Shown here: positions 41,076-49,573 of the stretch, piece by piece
How positions within the stretch are numbered: the stretch's first letter is position 1
How the letters are laid out: each line of letters begins with the position of its first letter
Source: Phenylobacterium conjunctum
GTDB taxonomy: Bacteria; Pseudomonadota; Alphaproteobacteria; Caulobacterales; Caulobacteraceae
NCBI RefSeq assembly: GCF_042679085.1
Contig: NZ_JBHTLQ010000006.1
Span: 62,001 to 126,000, forward strand
Direction: 5' to 3'
Length of the DNA stretch: 64,000 nt
Translations under genes and position numbers: made by a program
The notes under the pieces: model-generated
Databases searched by the model: none
Told to the model about the DNA's origin: nothing
What the model saw: the letters and a program-made list of their open reading frames with translations, nothing else

Positions 41076-42830
41076 ATGTCCGAGGCTGCCCTGCCGGCCG
41101 GTTGGCCCGCCATGTCCGTCGCCCAGGCTCACGCCATGCTCACCTCACCGGGCATGCCGTTCGAGATGGAGACGGTGAACATCCGCGGCGTGGAAGTGCG
41201 CGCCTGGAAGAACCAGCCGCCGACCCTGCGGGCCGTGTTCGAGGCTTGCCGCCAGCACGGCGAGAAGATCTTCCTGGTCTATGAGGACGAGCGCGTCTCG
41301 TTCGAGGCCTTCCACCGCGCCGTGGCCGCCTTCGCCAACGACCTGCAGGCCCAGGGCGTGACCAAGGGCGACCGGGTCGCCATCATCATGCGCAACCTGC
41401 CCGAATGGGTGGTGGGCTTCTACGCCGCCGTCTCCATCGGCGCGATCGTCACCCCGCTGAACGCCTGGTGGACGGGCGCCGAGCTGGAATACGGCCTGAC
41501 CGATTCCGGCTCCAAGATCGCGATCATGGACGCCGAGCGCTATGAGCGCCTGAAGGAGCATCTGCCCAACTGTCCGGACCTGAAGCGGGTCTATGTCAGT
41601 CGCGAGATGGAAGAGATCGCCCATCCGCTGGTGACCACGGTCGAGTCGGTGCTGGGCGGCGCCAATGACTGGATCAAGCTGCCTGACCAGGCCGTGCCGG
41701 CGGTGGACCTCGTCCCCGATGACGACGCCACCATCTTCTACACCTCGGGCACGACGGGGAAGCCGAAGGGGGCGCTCGCCACCCATCGTGGCGTGAACTC
41801 CAACATCATGTCCGGCGGCTGCGCCGGGGCGCGGGCCTTCCTGCGTCGGGGCGAAGCGCCGCCCCAGCCCGATCCGAACGCGCCGCAGCGCTCGACCCTG
41901 CTGTCGGTGCCGTTCTTCCACGCCACCGGCTGCTTCGCCGTGCTGAACCCCATGCTGTGGCTGGGGGCTAAGCTGGTGATGATGCACAAGTGGGACGTGA
42001 TCCGGGCCTTCGAGCTGATCCAGCGCGAGAAGATCCAGTCTGCGGGCGGCGTGCCGACCATCGCCTGGCAGCTGATCGAGCATCCGCTGCGCGAGAAGTA
42101 CGACCTGTCGTCGCTGGAGAGCGTCTCCTACGGCGGTGCGCCGTCCGCGCCCGAATTGGTCCGCAAGATCAAGGAAACCTTCCCGAAGTCGGCGCCGGGC
42201 AACGGCTGGGGCATGACCGAGACCTGCGCCACCGTCACCACCCACGGGGCCGAGGACTACACCAACCGGCCGATGTCCTGCGGTCCGGCCGTTCCGGTGG
42301 CGGAGCTGCAGATCCGCGATCCCGCTGATGGCGTGACCGTCCTGGAGCCCAACGCCGTGGGCGAGCTGTGGGCCAAGGGCCCGATGATCGTGAAGGGCTA
42401 CTGGAACAAGCCGGAAGCCACCGCCCAGACCTTCGTCGACGGCTGGGTGCGCACCGGCGACCTGGCGCGGGTGGACGAGGAAGGCTTCTGCTTCATCATC
42501 GACCGGGCCAAGGACATGCTGATCCGCGGCGGCGAAAACATCTACTGCATCGAGGTCGAGAACGTTCTCTACGACCACCCGGCGGTAATGGACGCAGCCC
42601 TGGTGGGCATCCCGCACAAGACCCTGGGCGAGGAGCCGGCGGCCGTGGTCACCCTGAAGCCGGGCGCGGAAGCCACCGAGGCCGAGCTGCGGGCCCACGT
42701 GGCCGAGCATCTGGCCGCCTTCAAGGTGCCGGTGAAGGTCAAGTTCTGGCATGAGACCCTGCCGCGCAACGCCAACGGCAAGATCCTCAAGAACGAGCTC
42801 AAGAAGCTGTTCGAGGGCGAGCAGGCCTAG
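41076..42830 (+). CDS. Acyl-CoA synthetase (class I adenylate-forming)
   Basis: 584 residues. ATP-binding IFYTSGTTGKPKGALATHRG (about 222), the A5 motif NGWGMTETCATVTTHG (about 376), the hinge WVRTGDLARVDEEGFCFIID and the C-terminal lysine in PRNANGKILKNELKK (about 562) are all present. It activates a fatty or aromatic acid as acyl-AMP and then acyl-CoA. Chain length cannot be read from the sequence. It is followed without a gap by tlyA. Confidence 0.88.
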   Translation: MSEAALPAGWPAMSVAQAHAMLTSPGMPFEMETVNIRGVEVRAWKNQPPTLRAVFEACRQHGEKIFLVYEDERVSFEAFHRAVAAFANDLQAQGVTKGDRVAIIMRNLPEWVVGFYAAVSIGAIVTPLNAWWTGAELEYGLTDSGSKIAIMDAERYERLKEHLPNCPDLKRVYVSREMEEIAHPLVTTVESVLGGANDWIKLPDQAVPAVDLVPDDDATIFYTSGTTGKPKGALATHRGVNSNIMSGGCAGARAFLRRGEAPPQPDPNAPQRSTLLSVPFFHATGCFAVLNPMLWLGAKLVMMHKWDVIRAFELIQREKIQSAGGVPTIAWQLIEHPLREKYDLSSLESVSYGGAPSAPELVRKIKETFPKSAPGNGWGMTETCATVTTHGAEDYTNRPMSCGPAVPVAELQIRDPADGVTVLEPNAVGELWAKGPMIVKGYWNKPEATAQTFVDGWVRTGDLARVDEEGFCFIIDRAKDMLIRGGENIYCIEVENVLYDHPAVMDAALVGIPHKTLGEEPAAVVTLKPGAEATEAELRAHVAEHLAAFKVPVKVKFWHETLPRNANGKILKNELKKLFEGEQA

Positions 42831-43571
42831 TTGGCCAAGACGCGGGCCGACCTGCTGCTGGTCTCGCGCGGCCTGTTCGACAGCCGCGCGAAGGCCAAGG
42901 CGGCGATCGAGGCCAGCGGCGTCACCGCCGATGGCCGCCCGGTCACCAAGGCCTCGGAGCTGCTGGACGAGGCCTGCGACCTGCAGGCTGTCGCCGCCCA
43001 TCCCTATGTGGGTCGCGGCGCGCTGAAGCTGGTCCACGCCCTGGAGCTCTGGCCGATCTCCGTCGAAGGACGGGTGGTGCTGGATGTAGGCGCGTCCACC
43101 GGCGGCTTCACGGAAGTCTGCCTGCAGCACGGGGCGGCGCGGGTCTATGCGGTGGACGTGGGCCGCGGGCAGCTGCACCCCAGCCTGTCTGGCGATCCGC
43201 GGGTGGTCTCGCTTGAGGCCACCGATGCGCGGGACCTGACCCAGGCCCTGATCCCCGAGGCGCCGGACCTGGTGGTCTGTGACGCGAGTTTCATCAGCCT
43301 GACAAAGGTCCTGCCGGCGGCGCTTACCCTCGCGCGGGCGGAGGCTGACCTGATTGCGCTCGTAAAGCCCCAGTTCGAGGTCGGGCCCAAGGCGGTGGGC
43401 AAGGGCGGGCTGGTCAAGGACCCTGCGGACCGACTGCGCGCCCTGGAAGAGGCCAAGGCCTTCCTTACGGCCGAGGGCTGGGATGTGCTGGGCGAGGCGG
43501 ACAGCCCGATCAGCGGCGGCGATGGGAACCTGGAATTCCTGGTCCACGCACGAAAACGCCGCCCGGACTGA
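42831..43571 (+). CDS. tlyA: TlyA-family rRNA 2'-O-methyltransferase
   Basis: 246 residues starting at TTG 42831, immediately after the TAG of the ligase gene. An N-terminal S4 RNA-binding domain (RADLLLVSRGLFDSRAKAKA) and an FtsJ-like methyltransferase domain with SAM motif VVLDVGASTGGFTEVCL (about 82-98) define TlyA, which methylates ribose in 16S and/or 23S rRNA. KPQFEVGPKAVGKGGLVKDP (about 182-201) is also typical. Length normal. The TTG start implies coupled, modest translation. Confidence 0.9.
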   Translation: MAKTRADLLLVSRGLFDSRAKAKAAIEASGVTADGRPVTKASELLDEACDLQAVAAHPYVGRGALKLVHALELWPISVEGRVVLDVGASTGGFTEVCLQHGAARVYAVDVGRGQLHPSLSGDPRVVSLEATDARDLTQALIPEAPDLVVCDASFISLTKVLPAALTLARAEADLIALVKPQFEVGPKAVGKGGLVKDPADRLRALEEAKAFLTAEGWDVLGEADSPISGGDGNLEFLVHARKRRPD

Positions 43572-43583
43572 GCCCGGGCGGCG
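43557..43583. terminator. Bidirectional terminator between tlyA and a glycine-zipper gene
   Basis: CGCCGCCCGG (43557-43566) pairs perfectly with CCGGGCGGCG (43574-43583); the tlyA stop lies in the loop. On the minus strand the stem is followed by TTTTCG, so it should end the leftward glycine-zipper transcript well. Confidence 0.7.
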
Positions 43584-43610
43584 CTGTGTGATCCCGCGGG
43601 GGATCAGAGC

Positions 43611-44234
43611 TTAGTCGACGACCTGGTAGCGGCCGTTGGAGTCGGGGCAGACGCGGACGAAGCGCTTCTGGACCCGGCCGTCCGGCAGGTAGATCGGGCT
43701 TTCGGCCAGGGTGCAGCCATTGGTGTCGGCCTGCTGCGACTGGCCGACCGTGTAGCTGTTGCCGTAGCGGTCGTAGGCGTAGCCGTCGTTCTGGTAGCCG
43801 CCGTTGTAGTAGCCGCCCTGATAGCCGTAGTTCTGATTGCCGTAGTACCCGTTGTTATAGCCGTTGTTGTAGCCATAGTTCTGGGAGCGGCCGTAATAGC
43901 CCTGGCGGGTCTGCGGGGCGCAGGCCGCCGAGTTCTTGCCCACGCCGGCGCCGACCGCCGCACCCAGGGCGCCGCCCAGCAGGGCGCCTTCGGTGCGGGC
44001 GTTGCGCGCCGCCGCGTTCGAGCCGATGACCGCGCCCAGAGCGCCGCCGATCAGGGCGCCGGTCGTGCTGCGGGTCGTCGAGTCCCGCCGGCAGGGGTCA
44101 TAATTGTAGTTCCCCTGGCCGTAATAGCCCGACTGGGCCTGGGCGAAGCTGGGGACCGACAGGGCGGCGGTCAGGGCCATGACGCCCGCGACCCCGGTCA
44201 GGCCGGCCTTCGCAAAGATGGAACGCTTGGTCAT
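43611..44234 (-). CDS. Glycine-zipper envelope protein with Tyr/Asn/Gly-rich segment
   Basis: 207 residues: signal peptide (cleavage near SFAQAQS), a glycine-zipper region (GALIGGALGAVIGS at about 59 and GALLGGALGAAVGAGVG at about 83) that inserts into membranes or self-associates, then a low-complexity Tyr/Asn/Gly/Gln stretch (about 112-160, many NGY and NYGY repeats) and a folded end with two cysteines. Probably an outer-membrane-associated structural protein. It resembles the next gene on the same strand, which shares the zipper. No function assigned. Confidence 0.75.
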   Translation of the reverse strand: MTKRSIFAKAGLTGVAGVMALTAALSVPSFAQAQSGYYGQGNYNYDPCRRDSTTRSTTGALIGGALGAVIGSNAAARNARTEGALLGGALGAAVGAGVGKNSAACAPQTRQGYYGRSQNYGYNNGYNNGYYGNQNYGYQGGYYNGGYQNDGYAYDRYGNSYTVGQSQQADTNGCTLAESPIYLPDGRVQKRFVRVCPDSNGRYQVVD

Positions 44235-44274
44235 CGGAACTCTCCCTCAAAGGGTTTGAATAGGGTGGAAACGC

Positions 44275-44706
44275 CTAGCTGCGGCCGCTGGGGCGCCAGA
44301 CCCCGTCATTTCCGCGGCACACCTCGAAGGAGTGGTCGCGGCCGCCGTAGGTCTCTTCGACCCACTGGCAGTTGGCCCGGCTGTACTTGGTTTGCTTGAT
44401 GCGCGTCGGGTAGGCGTCGCACTTCACGCGGCGCTTGCCGATCTCGTGACCGGCGACGGCGCCCACGACGCCGCCCAGGACGGCGCCTTCGGTCTTGTTG
44501 CCCTTGCCGGCCACGGCGCTGCCGAGCAGGGCGCCGGCGACGCCGCCGATCACCGTGCCTTTGGTGGACGAGGACTTCTGCTCTTCGCGGCAGATGTCGC
44601 CGGTGCCGTACTCGCGCGCGGCCTGCGCGGAGGCGAACTGGGGAACGGCCAGGCTGGACGCGGCGGTCAGCGCGGCGGCCAGGCAGAGGATGGTCTTGCG
44701 GGTCAT
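44275..44706 (-). CDS. Glycine-zipper 2TM envelope protein
   Basis: 143 residues from ATG 44706: signal peptide (cleavage near QFASAQA), glycine zipper (GTVIGGVAGALLGSAVAG at about 50 and GAVLGGVVGAVAGHEIG at about 73), and a C-terminal part with cysteines (VKCDAYP, RANCQWVEE, FEVCRG). Related to its downstream neighbour in plan, suggesting duplication. Its upstream region carries three TGAACG repeats. Likely cell-envelope component. Confidence 0.75.
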   Translation of the reverse strand: MTRKTILCLAAALTAASSLAVPQFASAQAAREYGTGDICREEQKSSSTKGTVIGGVAGALLGSAVAGKGNKTEGAVLGGVVGAVAGHEIGKRRVKCDAYPTRIKQTKYSRANCQWVEETYGGRDHSFEVCRGNDGVWRPSGRS

Positions 44707-44767
44707 GGTCTGGTCCTTCGTCCCCGAAGCGGCGCGGTTAAGCGTCGCTGTCGGATATGGGTTTGAC

Positions 44768-44794
44768 TGAACGAACCTGAACGGGTCTTGAACG
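44768..44794. promoter_or_regulatory. Three TGAACG repeats upstream of the glycine-zipper gene
   Basis: TGAACG at 44768, 44778 and 44789, spaced 10 and 11 bases, i.e. about one helical turn. They lie 62-88 bases upstream of the glycine-zipper start at 44706 (minus strand) and about 80-110 upstream of the RNA methyltransferase start. Direct repeats in phase are typical of response-regulator sites. Confidence 0.45.
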
Positions 44795-44874
44795 AAACCC
44801 GGCGGCGGTTCAGACGGCGTCCGGCTGGGCGCCGTCGCTGCGGCCAAGCTATCAAGACCTTCACTTGCGAAGAA

Positions 44875-46179
44875 ATGAGTTCCGTCATGCGCAACCCTCG
44901 CCGGCCGACCCGCGGCCCCCAGCGCCCCCAGGCGCCGGCCGGTCCGCCCGTGGAGCTGACCATCACCGGCGTGGGCGGGGAGGGGGATGGCGTCGCGCCG
45001 GGACCGATCTATGCGCCCTTCACCCTTCCTGGAGAACGGGTTCGCGTGACGGGCGGCGGCGACCGACGCGAGCTGGACGCCGTGCTGGAGGCCTCGCCTG
45101 AGCGGGTCGAGCCGCCCTGTCCGCACTTCGGCGTCTGCGGCGGCTGCGCCCTGCAGCACTGGCGGCACGACGCCTATCTGGCCTGGAAGGTCTCGCGGCT
45201 GGTCCACACCCTGTCGCTGCAGCGAATCGAAACCGAGATGCTGGCCCCCTATGCCGCCCAGCCGGGGACGCGCCGGCGCGTCGCCCTGCACGCCCGCAAG
45301 GGGAGCCGCGACGCCGCGCGGATCGGCTTCAAGGCTCGCAAGTCCTGGGACCTGGTGTCGGTCGCGACCTGTCCCATCGCCGACCCCGCCATCGAGGCGG
45401 CTCTCCCCATGTTGGCGAAGATGGCCGCGCCCCTGTTCGAGCATCCGAAGTCCGCGCCGACCCTGCACGTGACCCTGACGCCGTCCGGCCTCGACATCGA
45501 GATTACCGGGGTGGAGCGGAAGTCCGGCGGCCTGTCGGCGGACGCGCGCATGACCGTGGCCGAGGTGGCCGCTGAGGCCGACTTCGCCCGCGTCACCATG
45601 GATGGGGAGCCGGCCTACATGTCGCGCCAGCCGACAGTGCGGCTGGGCCAGGCCGTAGTGGCCCTGCCGCCCGGCGCCTTTCTGCAGGCCACGCCCCAGA
45701 CCGAGGCGGCCATGGTCGGCTTCGTGGGCGAGCAGGCGGGCGGCGCGACCCGGATCGCCGACCTCTATTGTGGGGTCGGCACCTTCACCTTCCGCCTGGC
45801 CGAGATCGCCCCGGTCTATGCGGCCGAGGGCTCGGCCCCGGCAGTGAAGGCTCTGACGACTGCGCTGGCGACGGCGCCGGGCCTGAAGGGCGTTACGGCC
45901 GAGGCCCGCGACCTGGTGCGCAGGCCGGTCCTGGCCGAGGAACTGAAGAAGACCGACGTGGTGGTGTTTGACCCCCCGAGGGCTGGCGCCGCTGAACAGA
46001 CCGCCGAACTGGCGCGCTCCAGTGTGGCCAAGGTGATCGGCGTCTCCTGCAACCCGGCGACCTTCGCCCGCGACGCGCGGGTGCTGATCGACGCCGGGTT
46101 CAGCCTGGATCGCGTGCTGCCTGTCGACCAGTTCCTGTGGAGCCCGCATATCGAGCTGGTCGGCGTGTTCAGCCGCTAG
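44875..46179 (+). CDS. TrmA/RlmD-type RNA uracil-C5 methyltransferase
   Basis: 434 residues. A short TRAM-like N-terminal domain (VELTITGVGGEGDGVAPGPI) precedes the cysteines of a 4Fe-4S cluster (CPHFGVCGGC, about 81-90, with CPIAD later), the SAM site RIADLYCGVGTFTFRLAE (about 294) and the catalytic cysteine in IGVSCNPATFARD (about 387). It makes m5U in rRNA or tRNA. ATG 44875 is the first of two close starts (44887 is the other). Overlaps the convergent radical SAM gene by four bases. Confidence 0.85.
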   Translation: MSSVMRNPRRPTRGPQRPQAPAGPPVELTITGVGGEGDGVAPGPIYAPFTLPGERVRVTGGGDRRELDAVLEASPERVEPPCPHFGVCGGCALQHWRHDAYLAWKVSRLVHTLSLQRIETEMLAPYAAQPGTRRRVALHARKGSRDAARIGFKARKSWDLVSVATCPIADPAIEAALPMLAKMAAPLFEHPKSAPTLHVTLTPSGLDIEITGVERKSGGLSADARMTVAEVAAEADFARVTMDGEPAYMSRQPTVRLGQAVVALPPGAFLQATPQTEAAMVGFVGEQAGGATRIADLYCGVGTFTFRLAEIAPVYAAEGSAPAVKALTTALATAPGLKGVTAEARDLVRRPVLAEELKKTDVVVFDPPRAGAAEQTAELARSSVAKVIGVSCNPATFARDARVLIDAGFSLDRVLPVDQFLWSPHIELVGVFSR

Positions 46180-47243
46180 GTGAAGAGGTCCTGCTGCCCG
46201 CCGGCTTTCGGGGGAACCTTGAAGAGGCCGAGGTTCAGGGCGGGCAGGGGCTTGTCCAGGCCATAGCGGCGCTTGGCGGCGCGGAAGCGCTGGGACATCA
46301 GGTCTGCGACCGGCCCCTGGCCCTTCATGCGCTGACGCCAGTCGGAATCGTAGTCCTTGCCGCCGCGCATCTGCCGCACCAGGGACATGACCCGCTGGGC
46401 GCGGTCCGGATGGTCGGTCATCAGCCACTGCTGGAACAGGTCCTTGATCTCCAGCGGCAGGCGCAGCGCCACATAGCCGGCCCCGATGGCGCCGGCCTGG
46501 GCGGCGCGCTCCAGCACCGCCTCCATCTCGTGGTCGTTCAGGCTGGGGATGGCGGGGGCGAACATGACCACGGTGGGGACGCCGGCCGCAGTCAGGGCGC
46601 GGATCGCCGCGATCCGGCGATCCGGCGTCGCCGCGCGGGGCTCCATGCTGCGGGCGAGGGCCCGGTCGAGGGTGGTGACCGAGATCGCCACCCGCACGAG
46701 GTTCTGCTCGGCCAGGGGGGCGAGCAGGTCAAGGTCGCGCAAGATCAGGGCCGACTTGGTGATGATCGAGAACGGGTGGTTGAAGCGGCCCAGCACGTCG
46801 ATGATCTGGCGGGTCAGGCCAGTTGTTCGCTCCTGCGGCTGGTAGGGGTCGGTGTTGCCGCCGATATGGATGTAGCCCGGCTTGTAGCGGGGCTTGGAAA
46901 GCTCCGCCTCCAGCAGCCGGGCGGCCTCGGGTTTGAAGAACAGCTTACTCTCGAAATCCAGCCCCGGCGACAGGCCCATATAGGCATGGGCCGGCCGGGC
47001 GTAGCAGTAGATGCAGCCGTGCTCGCAGCCCCGATAGGGATTGATCGAGCGATCAAAGCCGACGTCGGGGCTGTCATTACGGGTGATGATGGTGCGCGCC
47101 GCCTCGGGCGACAGGGTGGTGCGCAGCTTGGGCGCCTCGTCGGTCTCATCGCCCCAGCCGTCGTCGAAGGCCTCGCGCTGAAAGGCCTCGTAGCGTCCCA
47201 CCTCATTGGAGCGGGCGCCGCGTCCCCGGACGATGGTCGTCAT
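46176..47243 (-). CDS. PA0069-family radical SAM protein
   Basis: 355 residues from ATG 47243. The radical SAM cluster motif is NPYRGCEHGCIYCYARPAH (about 69-87, CxxxCxxC), followed by GLDFESKLFFK and HIGGNTDPYQPQE (about 126), signatures of the Rv2578c/PA0069 group related to spore photoproduct lyase. The reaction is not known for this family. Convergent with the RNA methyltransferase, four-base overlap. Confidence 0.85.
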   Translation of the reverse strand: MTTIVRGRGARSNEVGRYEAFQREAFDDGWGDETDEAPKLRTTLSPEAARTIITRNDSPDVGFDRSINPYRGCEHGCIYCYARPAHAYMGLSPGLDFESKLFFKPEAARLLEAELSKPRYKPGYIHIGGNTDPYQPQERTTGLTRQIIDVLGRFNHPFSIITKSALILRDLDLLAPLAEQNLVRVAISVTTLDRALARSMEPRAATPDRRIAAIRALTAAGVPTVVMFAPAIPSLNDHEMEAVLERAAQAGAIGAGYVALRLPLEIKDLFQQWLMTDHPDRAQRVMSLVRQMRGGKDYDSDWRQRMKGQGPVADLMSQRFRAAKRRYGLDKPLPALNLGLFKVPPKAGGQQDLFT

Positions 47244-47320
47244 CCGCCTTGTATGCGGAGGCGGGTCGAACAAATCAAGAACTTCTTGACCCGGCGGGCG
47301 GGCGCCGGTTTCTGCCTGAC

Positions 47321-47779
47321 ATGCTCTCGGCCCTGATCCCCACCGCCAATTCCCAGGACGACCTGGCCCTGCTGCTCGCCGCCCTGGTGCCGGCGGCGGT
47401 GGAGGGTCTGGTGCGCGAGGTGATCTGCGCCGACGCAGGCTCGACCGACGCGACGGCGGCGCTGTGCGAGGACGCGGGCGCCAAGCTCATCCAGGGGGGC
47501 CTGGCGGCGGCGGCGCAGGCCGCGCGCAGCGACTGGCTGCTGATCCTGCCGATTGACCTGCGTTTGGCGGGGGGCTGGGACAATGCGGTGGCCCAGCGCC
47601 TGGCCCAGCGGCCCGAGCCCCTGAAGGTCTCAGGCCTGAAGCCGCATGGGCTGGTGGCCAGCCTCACCGCAGCGCCCTGCGGTCTCGTGGTTCAGAAGGC
47701 CAGGGTGCTCGCGCGCGCCGAGACGCGGGACGCCAAGGCCCTGATCGCCGCCCTGGGCCGAGGCGCGGCGCGGCTCTAG
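47321..47779 (+). CDS. Short glycosyltransferase-2-like protein
   Basis: 152 residues from ATG 47321. The opening MLSALIPTANSQDDLALLLA and EVICADAGSTDATAALCED (about 33) are those of GT-A family 2 enzymes, and LLILPIDLRLAGGW (about 71) occupies the place of the usual DxD region. Full-size GT2 enzymes are 230 residues or more, so this is half-length. It could act with a partner or be a reduced family common in Alphaproteobacteria. Overlaps the convergent hydrolase gene by four bases. Confidence 0.6.
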   Translation: MLSALIPTANSQDDLALLLAALVPAAVEGLVREVICADAGSTDATAALCEDAGAKLIQGGLAAAAQAARSDWLLILPIDLRLAGGWDNAVAQRLAQRPEPLKVSGLKPHGLVASLTAAPCGLVVQKARVLARAETRDAKALIAALGRGAARL

Positions 47780-48687
47780 ACCTTTGCGAAGGCGGCGATG
47801 TCGGCGTTGAGCCGGCGGGTGTGGGTGAACATCAGGCCGTGCGGCGCGCCCTCATAGACAACCAGCCGGGCCGCAGGGTTCAGGGCGGCATAGCGCCGGC
47901 CGCTGACCTCCAGTGGGGTCGAGGCGTCCTTGTCGCCCTGGAGGATCAGGATCGGGGCCTTGATGCTCGGAATCTCCGCCCGCAGGTCCGCCTCGGTGGC
48001 GGTGCGGTTGCAGGCGACGACCGCCTGCAGGCTGGTGGTCAGCATCAGACCTTTGACCCAGGCGATCATGCCAGGGGAGGTCTGGGGCGTCACGAAGGGC
48101 GCGGTGTTGTCGTCCAGCCATTTCGGGAAATCGGTGAGGAAGTAGGCCTGGCGGAACTGCTCGAAGGCCTCCGCCGGAAAGCCGTCGGGATTGTCAGGAC
48201 GTTTGGCCGGGCAGGGGTTCATGGGCGCCAGGAACATCACCTTGGACACCCGGGCGCCGCCGTGCCGGCTGAAGTAGCGGACGATCTCGCCGCCGGCCAT
48301 GGAATGGCCTACCAGGACCACGTCGCGTAGGTCCAGCTGGTCGAGCACCGCGGCGAGGTCATCAGCCAGGGTGTCATAGTCGTAGCCGCCAGATGGCGCG
48401 TCCGAGCGGCCGTGGCCCCGGCGGTCATAGGCGATGCAGCGCAGGCCCCGGGCGGCGAGCGCGGCGCGCTGCAGGTCCCAGGCTTCCAGCGGCAGGGCCC
48501 AGCCGGCGAGGAAGACCACAGGCCGGCCTTCGCCCCAGTCCTGATGAAGCAGATGGGTCCCGTCGGCGGCTGTGATTTGGACACTCGGGCGTCGCTTGGG
48601 CGCGGCCTCCGCCGCGACGGGGGCGGCGAAGGCGGCGCCCATGACGGTCATCGCCTTGAGGGCGTCGCGGCGGTGGGTGGCGGTCAT
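47776..48687 (-). CDS. Exported alpha/beta hydrolase
   Basis: 303 residues. N-terminal HRRDALKAMTVMGAAFAAPV looks like a twin-arginine signal. The fold motifs are plain: GWALPLEAWDLQ (oxyanion loop, about 62), nucleophile elbow VLVGHSMAGGEIV (about 124, Ser), Asp in LQGDKDAST (about 250) and His in EGAPHGLMF (about 279). Close in style to non-haem chloroperoxidases/esterases. Divergent from an XRE regulator with an operator-like repeat between them. Confidence 0.83.
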   Translation of the reverse strand: MTATHRRDALKAMTVMGAAFAAPVAAEAAPKRRPSVQITAADGTHLLHQDWGEGRPVVFLAGWALPLEAWDLQRAALAARGLRCIAYDRRGHGRSDAPSGGYDYDTLADDLAAVLDQLDLRDVVLVGHSMAGGEIVRYFSRHGGARVSKVMFLAPMNPCPAKRPDNPDGFPAEAFEQFRQAYFLTDFPKWLDDNTAPFVTPQTSPGMIAWVKGLMLTTSLQAVVACNRTATEADLRAEIPSIKAPILILQGDKDASTPLEVSGRRYAALNPAARLVVYEGAPHGLMFTHTRRLNADIAAFAKV

Positions 48688-48742
48688 CTGGTCGCTCCTT
48701 GTGAGGGTGGCGCCAGGGTTCCCCGGCCGTCGCGGGGCGTCG

Positions 48743-48759
48743 ATTACGCGTCGGGTAAT
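48743..48759. promoter_or_regulatory. Operator-like inverted repeat between hydrolase and XRE regulator
   Basis: ATTAC-N7-GTAAT at 48743-48759, in the 106-base gap between divergent genes. It is the only clear symmetrical site there, 35 bases from the regulator start and 56 from the hydrolase start, so it is a good candidate for binding by the adjacent XRE protein. Confidence 0.5.
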
Positions 48760-48793
48760 GGCGCGGGCTCCCTCCGCCGCCTAGGGTCAGGGC

Positions 48794-49573
48794 ATGAGCA
48801 CAGCCAGGACCGCCGAGGGTGTCGGCGCGCGACTTCGGGAATGGCGTCAGCGTCGGCGCCTGAGCCAGCTGGACCTTGCGCTGGATGCGCAGGTCTCGAC
48901 CCGCCACCTGTCCTTCGTCGAGACCGGACGGGCGGCGCCCAGCCGCGAGATGGTGCTGCGGCTGACCGAGCGATTGGAGGTCCCGTTGCGGGACCGGAAC
49001 GCGCTGCTGCTGGCGGCGGGGTTCGCACCGGTGTTTCCCGAGCGCGACTTTACGGATCCCGGCCTGTCCGACCTCAGGCGGACAGTACAGGCGGTCCTCG
49101 ACGCCCACATGCCGCACCCAGCCCTGGCCATCGATCGCGGCTGGACCCTGCTGGCGGCCAATGCCGGGGTGGCGCCCCTGCTGGCCGGGGCGGCGGCGCA
49201 CCTGCTGGAGGGGGAGGTCAACGTCCTGCGCCTGTCCCTGCATCCTGAAGGTCTCGCGCCTCGGATCGCCAACCTGGCTGAATGGCGAGGGCATGTGCTG
49301 TCGCGGCTGCGACGCCAGGTGGCGGACAGCGGCGACGCAGGCCTGTCCGAGCTGATCCAGGAATTGGCCGCCTATCCCGGCGGCGAGCGGCATGCGCGAG
49401 CGGAGGATGGTCTCATCGCGCCGCTGCTGCGGCTCAGGACGGACGGCGGATGGCTGTCGTTCCTGAGCGCCACCATGACCTTCGGCTCGCCCCTGGACGT
49501 GCTGGTCTCGGAGCTGGCGATTGAGGTGTTCCTGCCGGCCGACGCCGCCACCGCCAAGGTGCTGGCGGGCTAG
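48794..49573 (+). CDS. XRE-family regulator with MmyB-like ligand domain
   Basis: 259 residues. N-terminal helix-turn-helix (LREWRQRRRLSQLDLALDAQ at about 14, then VSTRHLSFVETGRAAPSREM) followed by an MmyB-like PAS-type domain (ALAIDRGWTLLAANAGVAPL, about 109; ending with a DVLVSELAIEVFLPAD strand). Members usually control a divergent oxidoreductase or hydrolase; here an alpha/beta hydrolase lies divergently with an inverted repeat between. Overlaps the convergent transglycosylase gene by four bases. Confidence 0.85.
   Translation: MSTARTAEGVGARLREWRQRRRLSQLDLALDAQVSTRHLSFVETGRAAPSREMVLRLTERLEVPLRDRNALLLAAGFAPVFPERDFTDPGLSDLRRTVQAVLDAHMPHPALAIDRGWTLLAANAGVAPLLAGAAAHLLEGEVNVLRLSLHPEGLAPRIANLAEWRGHVLSRLRRQVADSGDAGLSELIQELAAYPGGERHARAEDGLIAPLLRLRTDGGWLSFLSATMTFGSPLDVLVSELAIEVFLPADAATAKVLAG

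Noticed and set aside
44275..46428. A 717-codon minus-strand frame ending with the glycine-zipper protein
   Set aside because: Only the last 143 codons have a signal peptide and family features; the rest is opposite the RNA methyltransferase.
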